Source of the DNA: an uncultured delta proteobacterium
Lineage (GTDB): Bacteria > UBA10199 > GCA-002796325 > 1-14-0-20-49-13
Direction: 5' to 3'
Assembly: GCA_903868375.1 (NCBI GenBank)
Contig: CAIPVD010000024.1
Location: 1-6,514 of the forward strand
DNA: 6,514 nucleotides
This document shows positions 5,340 through 6,514 of this stretch, piece by piece; the first letter of the stretch is position 1, and every line of letters starts with the position of its first letter. A program made the translations under genes and the position numbers. The notes beneath the pieces were generated by a model that made no database searches, had not been told where the DNA came from, and saw only the letters and a list, made by a program, of their open reading frames with translations.

Positions 5340-6514
5340 TTATCTTATTTTGACGAGTTTATTGTACATCTTCTCGGCCATGGCGGAATCTTTTTTCCGG
5401 CCAAGCCTGTCGTAAATATCTATTAGAAGCCGCTGGGCCTCATACGCATCTGGAAGGTTCAGTTTTACGATCCTTTCATACAGCTTTGCCTCTTCGGATG
5501 CCAAACGCATACCCGACCCTAGCGCAAAATAAAGATAGGAAAAAATGGTGCGCACATCGCCAGAGCGCTGCATCTCTTTGGGCAGGCCTGTAAAGATCTT
5601 TTCCATCATAGTAAAAGCATCGTTTGGAGCCACGTTCCAGTCATAAAACATTTGCCCACCAAAATTGTTGGAAGGTATTCGAACGGACCTTAATAATTTC
5701 TTAAGAGTATCTACCGAAGTTTCTTTATCGCCACTTTTCCATTGAACGATGGCGGCCCTCGCGGCGGCATCCATGGCTATATGAACCATGTCGGAACTAA
5801 CGAAGGAATCGTAAACCACTGCGTAATATTCAAGCGCCTTATCGGTTACGCCCTTCTTCTCGTAGATCGTGCCTAACTTATATGCAGAATCTACGCTAAC
5901 GGACGATTCATGGCTTTCTTCATAGCTGGCGAGCGCGCCCTCTAAATCCCCTTTTTCCTCCAACATTTGAGCGTAGTCGTAATAGACCATCGCCCTGATC
6001 CTTTTCATGCCGAGCGGAGCATCTTTGTCTTTGAACTTCGGATCGCTGGAGAGGAACACGGCTTTTTTAAGTGATAGTTCGGCTTCCGCTAATTTATGTT
6101 GCGCCTTGTACATCCTGGCCGATTCCCTGTACGCAAGCGGGGAGAACGGCACTTCTAATATCGCTTGCCTTAAGACGGCGTTAGCTTCATCGTTCTTGCC
6201 AAACTTCAGGTAAAGATTGGCGAGCGAGAACTTTTCGTCGATGTCCAGGCCTTTCTGTTCCTTAACACTATCGATCGCGCTCAAAACCTTGTCTTTGCCG
6301 CCGTCTAGGTACAAGTTAGCCGAAAGGAGATAACAAGAAGAACATTCGGGGGCGGTTTCGATGCATTTATCCACCACCTTCCTCGCTTCGTCCTTCATTG
6401 TGGCACCGGCAAGAAGTTTAGCGCGGCTTGTATAAGCGGCGCAGGTCTTAGGCTCGAGAGTATAGGACTTCTCGTAATAATCTGCAGCTTCACGCGCCTG
6501 ATCCAATGCCCCGG
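5340..6514 (-). CDS. TPR-repeat protein (5' end outside window)
   Basis: The frame is open to the right edge, where it begins within a repeat (GALDQAREAADYYEKS). The TTG at 6506 is probably an internal leucine and not a start. At least 390 residues remain. Roughly the first 240 visible residues form six or seven tetratricopeptide repeats, seen in the recurring A..Y..A.L....G...EA pattern, for example AYTSRAKLLAGATMKDEAR, ANLYLKFGKNDEANAVL, YDYAQMLEEKGDLEGALA and YKLGTIYEKKGVTDKALEYY. The C-terminal part is also helical and ends with another TPR-like pair (LLIDIYDRLGRKKDSAMAE). TPRs bind proteins or peptides, so a scaffold or adaptor role is inferred. TAA at 5340-5342 is followed after 15 bases by the protease ATG, indicating a shared transcript. 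Any signal peptide would lie outside the window. Confidence 0.9.
   Translation of the reverse strand, partial: GALDQAREAADYYEKSYTLEPKTCAAYTSRAKLLAGATMKDEARKVVDKCIETAPECSSCYLLSANLYLDGGKDKVLSAIDSVKEQKGLDIDEKFSLANLYLKFGKNDEANAVLRQAILEVPFSPLAYRESARMYKAQHKLAEAELSLKKAVFLSSDPKFKDKDAPLGMKRIRAMVYYDYAQMLEEKGDLEGALASYEESHESSVSVDSAYKLGTIYEKKGVTDKALEYYAVVYDSFVSSDMVHIAMDAAARAAIVQWKSGDKETSVDTLKKLLRSVRIPSNNFGGQMFYDWNVAPNDAFTMMEKIFTGLPKEMQRSGDVRTIFSYLYFALGSGMRLASEEAKLYERIVKLNLPDAYEAQRLLIDIYDRLGRKKDSAMAEKMYNKLVKIR

Noticed and set aside
6504..6506. TTG at 6506 as the start of the TPR gene
   Set aside because: The frame stays open to the window edge and the first visible residues are already inside a TPR unit, so the gene most likely starts outside the window.

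Overview
The window is compact and bacterial. Every convincing gene lies on the minus strand, so transcription runs from the right edge to the left edge. Gaps are short, starts are ATG, and three of the gene starts have purine-rich ribosome binding sites. The proteins are bacterial in style, with TPR and HEAT-like helical repeats, a retropepsin-like protease carrying a PDZ domain, and a transglutaminase-like fold. Nothing in the sequence fixes the phylum. Base composition is intermediate and similar across the window. No rRNA, tRNA, CRISPR array, transposase or integrase is visible.

Layout in the direction of transcription: (1) the 3' part of a TPR protein, open at the right edge and ending at 5340; (2) after 15 bases, a 475-residue protein with two retropepsin-like aspartic protease domains, each with a DTG triad, and a C-terminal PDZ domain (3897-5324); (3) a 67-base spacer holding a small hairpin and one copy of a 39-base direct repeat (3837-3875); (4) an unrecognised 239-residue protein with a cysteine-rich tail (3110-3829), whose TGA abuts (5) the ATG of an all-helical, HEAT-like 431-residue protein (1814-3109); (6) the second copy of the repeat (1785-1823), which contains the stop codon of the helical protein; (7) a leader with a GNRA-type hairpin and a strong Shine-Dalgarno; (8) a 67-codon reading frame (1540-1743); and (9) a long frame open at the left edge (1-1510). 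This last frame has a transglutaminase-like Cys-His-Asp domain followed by helical, TPR-like repeats. It has no ribosome binding site of its own and may be the body of a gene whose first part is the 67-codon frame.

The genes look like one operon. Two different hydrolase folds (aspartic protease and transglutaminase-like cysteine domain) sit among helical-repeat scaffold proteins, and none of the three proteins with an observed start plus the small frame shows an obvious signal peptide or membrane segment. A protein-processing or protein-assembly role is a reasonable inference, but no substrate can be named. The most unusual structural feature is the pair of 39-base perfect direct repeats that exactly bracket the two unrecognised genes. 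They make this pair look like a cassette inserted into, or able to leave, an operon otherwise built of the protease, TPR and transglutaminase-like genes.
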